64,000 bases of DNA from Lujinxingia vulgaris (GTDB taxonomy: Bacteria > Myxococcota_A > Bradymonadia > Bradymonadales > Bradymonadaceae). The stretch is taken from contig NZ_VOSL01000148.1 of assembly GCF_007997005.1 (NCBI RefSeq), forward strand, positions 57,690 to 121,689. Reading direction: 5' to 3'. The translations under genes were made by a program, and so were the position numbers. A model generated the notes under the pieces. The model was given only the letters and a program-made list of their open reading frames with translations, was not told the origin of the DNA and made no database searches. Positions 61,811 to 64,000 of this stretch are shown piece after piece. Each line of letters starts with the position of its first letter. Position 1 is the first letter of the stretch.

Positions 61811-63480
61811 GGCCTGGCCTCCATCGACGCCTCGCGCTGGCGCGCCTGACGAAAGAGGCGAGTCTCAAGCTCTTCGACCAGACGCTCGGTGCTGGAGCGA
61901 TCCAGCGCCGAGACTGCGATGGCGTTGTACGCCCGCGCCACCGAGGCGGCCTCCCCCTCCTCCAGAAGATCGCTCTTGTTGAAGACGAGCAGCTGCTCCT
62001 TATCGCCCAGATCGATCTCGGTGAGGATGCGGTTGACGGCCTCCATCTTATCGTCAAAGCGCTCGTCGGAGACGTCGATCAGGTGCACCAGAATATCGGC
62101 CTCGTCGAGCTCCTCGAGCGTAGCCTTAAAAGCAGCGACCAGGTCGGCGGGAAGATCGTGAATGAAGCCGACGGTGTCGGTGAAGATGATCTCGCGCTCA
62201 TCGGGAAAACGCAGCTTACGGGTGGTGGGCTGCAGGGTGGCGAAGAGCTTGTCTTCGCTGAGCACCTCGGAGTTGGTCAGGGCGTTGAGCAGCGTGGATT
62301 TACCGGCGTTGGTGTAGCCGACGATGCTCACCGTAGGCAGCTGATTGCGCGTGCGTCGCGCGCGGCGCACCTCGCGCTGCTTGCTCAACTTCTCGATGTC
62401 TTTCTCCAGCGAGCGGATGCGATCGCGGGCGCGGCGCCGGTTGATCTCCAGCTTGGTCTCACCGGGTCCGCGCCCGCCGATGCCACCGGTAAGTCGGCTC
62501 ATGCCGGTGTTGCGGCTATGCAGCCGGGGCAGGTTGTATTTGAGCTGGGCCAGCTCCACCTGGACCTTTCCGTCGCTGGAGGTGGCGCGCTGGGCGAAGA
62601 TGTCGAGGATGAGCTGGGTGCGATCGATGACCTTGATGTCGGTCTCATCGGTGATGCCGCGCAGCTGGGTGGGGCTTAAGTCCTGGGCGAAGATGATCAG
62701 GTCGACGTCGAGCTGCAGCGCGCGCAGCGTGAGCTCCTCGATCTTGCCTTTGCCCAGGGCGTATTTGGGGTGCATGCCGCTGCGACGCTGCACCAGGGTG
62801 TCGACCACATCGACACCGGCGGTGCGGCAGAGCTCGAGCATCTCGGCGACCTCCACCTCCTCGGGTCGGCCCTCGGGCGTGGCGACATAAGCCAGCAGCG
62901 CTGGCTGCCCGCCGGTGGTCACCACGTCGGCCGCCTTACGCTGGAACTCGCCCTCAAGCTCCATGATGAAGTGCGTAAAGCTCACGCCGACTTCAGCCGG
63001 GTTGGGAGCCTTGTAGGTCTCCCAGATGCGCTGCTCGGGGTTCTCCGGCACGAGGTGCGCCCAGGCCACCTGCCCGGGGTAGCCACCCGGGCCCACCCCG
63101 ACGCTCATCACCAGGTCGAGCTGCAGTTTGGAGAGGTCAGTGAGATCGTCGCGCGAGAGCTCGACGTCGCGGCCCTTGCTGCCAAGGTGGGTGCGGATCA
63201 GGCGCACGCCGCGAAAGCGGCTCTGGCCGGCGCGCTGACGCCCCAGATCGGGCAGGTAGACGCGGTGGTTGTCGCCGAGCATCACATGCTCAACCTTGCC
63301 GGAGCGATCCACCAGCACCGCAACCACCCGATTGAGCTCCTCGGAGATGAAGGTCATCTGCGTGGCGAACTCCTGACTGATTGCATCCAGGGTGCCAATT
63401 TTTCGACGGTACAACTTCTCCAGCGCGCGTTTCTGGCTGGATTTCAGGCCGGTGGTCTCGCCATAGATCTCGCGTGCGAT
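61807..63480 (-). CDS. hflX: GTPase HflX (apparent ATC start)
   Basis: 557 residues if translated from 63480. The conserved N-terminal HflX part includes REIYGETTGLKSSQKRALEKLY, which many long HflX proteins share; then GGIGGRGPGETKLEINRRR (glycine-rich segment), a helical linker, and the G domain: GYTNAGKS (G1), DTVGFIHDLP (G3), NKSD (G4) and an SA-type G5. HflX splits 70S/50S ribosomes under stress. No ATG, GTG or TTG codon lies in the conserved N-terminal segment. AAAGGAG at 63489-63495 is 8 bases from an ATC at 63480, exactly where homology begins. The next conventional start is TTG at 63414, which would drop 22 conserved residues and has no ribosome site. CTG codons at 63447 and 63423 are other options. 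Confidence 0.88.
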   Translation of the reverse strand: MAREIYGETTGLKSSQKRALEKLYRRKIGTLDAISQEFATQMTFISEELNRVVAVLVDRSGKVEHVMLGDNHRVYLPDLGRQRAGQSRFRGVRLIRTHLGSKGRDVELSRDDLTDLSKLQLDLVMSVGVGPGGYPGQVAWAHLVPENPEQRIWETYKAPNPAEVGVSFTHFIMELEGEFQRKAADVVTTGGQPALLAYVATPEGRPEEVEVAEMLELCRTAGVDVVDTLVQRRSGMHPKYALGKGKIEELTLRALQLDVDLIIFAQDLSPTQLRGITDETDIKVIDRTQLILDIFAQRATSSDGKVQVELAQLKYNLPRLHSRNTGMSRLTGGIGGRGPGETKLEINRRRARDRIRSLEKDIEKLSKQREVRRARRTRNQLPTVSIVGYTNAGKSTLLNALTNSEVLSEDKLFATLQPTTRKLRFPDEREIIFTDTVGFIHDLPADLVAAFKATLEELDEADILVHLIDVSDERFDDKMEAVNRILTEIDLGDKEQLLVFNKSDLLEEGEAASVARAYNAIAVSALDRSSTERLVEELETRLFRQARQREASMEARP

Positions 63481-63563
63481 AGGTCACTCTCCTTTGAAAA
63501 CGTGGACGCGTGATGAGTGGGCTAAACATCGCACCCGTAGCGAACATTGCGATGTCCTGGTTC

Positions 63564-63612
63564 TAAAAAAACGGCCGCCGCCCGGGCTCCATTCCGAAGC
63601 AGGCGGCGGCCG
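63564..63612 (-). terminator. Rho-independent terminator of the right-edge gene
   Basis: CGGCCGCCGCC (63572-63582) pairs with GGCGGCGGCCG (63602-63612). On the minus strand it is followed by seven T (A at 63565-63571). It serves the gene ending at 63645. Confidence 0.85.
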
Positions 63613-63644
63613 AGAAGATTCGCCAGAGGTTCAAGCCGCCCTGC

Positions 63645-64000
63645 TCAGGGCGGGCACCCCAGGCGCTCCATCTGCGCTTCGACCGCCCCGGGGTTGGAGG
63701 GGCCGGTGCGCATGTACTGACGGTAGTGGCGGCAGGCCGCGTCGATGTCGTTGAGCTGGCCGTAGGCCACGCCGAGGATGCGGTGGCAGTCGGCGTTTCC
63801 GCCGCGCACACCCTGGGTGCAGTCGGTGATGGCACCGCGGGGATCGCCGCTGGCGACCTTACGCGCGGCGTTGGTAAAGAGCGTGCGCGCTTCTTCCGGG
63901 CTGAGCGTGGGCTCGGCGGTCTTCTTGCGGCTCGGCGCGCGCGAGCCTCCGCTCGACGAGCCGGCGCCGCGGGCAGCGGCCGCTTCGGCACGCGCGGCCA
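63645..64000 (-). CDS. C-terminal part of a TPR-like protein (5' end outside window)
   Basis: About 118 codons are visible and the frame stays open to the right edge. The sequence reads, from the edge, a Ser/Gly/Ala/Arg-rich disordered tract (SSSGGSRAPSRKKTAEPT). Then a TPR-like region follows: SPEEARTLFTNAARKVASGDPRGAITDC, and GGNADCHRILGVAYGQLNDIDAACRHYRQYM, each quoted in part as AARKVASGDPRGAITD and HRILGVAYGQLNDIDAA. It ends NPGAVEAQMERLGCPP. This ending is common at the C-terminus of TPR proteins or Ser/Thr kinases in myxobacteria. Only the C-terminal part can be judged. Confidence 0.7.
   Translation of the reverse strand, partial: AARAEAAAARGAGSSSGGSRAPSRKKTAEPTLSPEEARTLFTNAARKVASGDPRGAITDCTQGVRGGNADCHRILGVAYGQLNDIDAACRHYRQYMRTGPSNPGAVEAQMERLGCPP

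Overview
The window is 64 kb of GC-rich, densely coded bacterial chromosome with no phage, IS element, CRISPR array, rRNA or tRNA that I can recognise. The mix of genes suggests a Gram-negative deltaproteobacterial or myxobacterial-type organism, possibly of the Bradymonadales. Supporting signs are at least eight predicted lipoproteins, PEGA and TPR periplasmic proteins, an Asp/Glu/Pro repeat lipoprotein, a homologue of the myxobacterial MXAN_5187 type, and fatty-acid and tryptophan catabolism. The taxonomic call is inference from gene style, not from a marker gene.

Layout. 1-2.6 kb: the end of a secreted protein, then a convergent NERD nuclease-helicase. 2.9-7 kb: a plus-strand sulfur/persulfide block with a membrane rhodanese, an ArsR-rhodanese fusion regulator, DoxX, a DsrE-like lipoprotein and a SoxB-like metallophosphoesterase lipoprotein. 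A 16-base motif is shared upstream of the regulator and of doxX. 7-11 kb: an acetyltransferase, a nitronate monooxygenase and a two-gene lipoprotein operon carrying a 15-bp coding tandem repeat. 11-20 kb: TesB thioesterase, a YbiT-like ABC-F protein, a YugP-like protease, a PEGA/TPR envelope pair, rpoZ, prmC and a [2Fe-2S] protein. 20-31 kb: an unusual HhH/zinc-ribbon methyltransferase, a MerR-like/receiver protein, an SDR with an acyltransferase, a large PHP-type lipoprotein, pssA, and TPR proteins.

31-42 kb: acyl-CoA carboxylase beta subunit with enoyl-CoA hydratase, envelope proteins, a Fic-fold protein with a degenerate active site, ribA, and a two-gene beta-oxidation operon (FadJ-type and FadI-type). 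41-46 kb: a minus-strand kynurenine operon (HAAO, ACMSD-like, KynB-like, KynU, KMO) that would convert N-formylkynurenine to 2-aminomuconate semialdehyde; no tryptophan dioxygenase is present. 46-53 kb: acyltransferase/flavoprotein pair, an overlapping methyltransferase/periplasmic protein/lipoprotein trio, and transketolase. 53-64 kb: a vanadium-haloperoxidase-type lipoprotein, miaB, metK with a hairpin-rich leader, a btuFCD-like cobalamin uptake operon, an MXAN_5187-type protein, hflX, and a truncated TPR-like gene at the right edge.

Functional links. The beta-oxidation genes, acyl-CoA carboxylase, TesB and the kynurenine operon point to growth on lipids and amino acids. The 3-7 kb block is the most coherent accessory system and the best candidate for a little-described pathway. 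Other points worth attention are the degenerate Fic motif, the HhH-linker-zinc ribbon-methyltransferase fusion, and an hflX reading frame whose conserved N-terminus and ribosome binding site point to an ATC start. Several convergent gene pairs end in long perfect inverted repeats without U-tracts.
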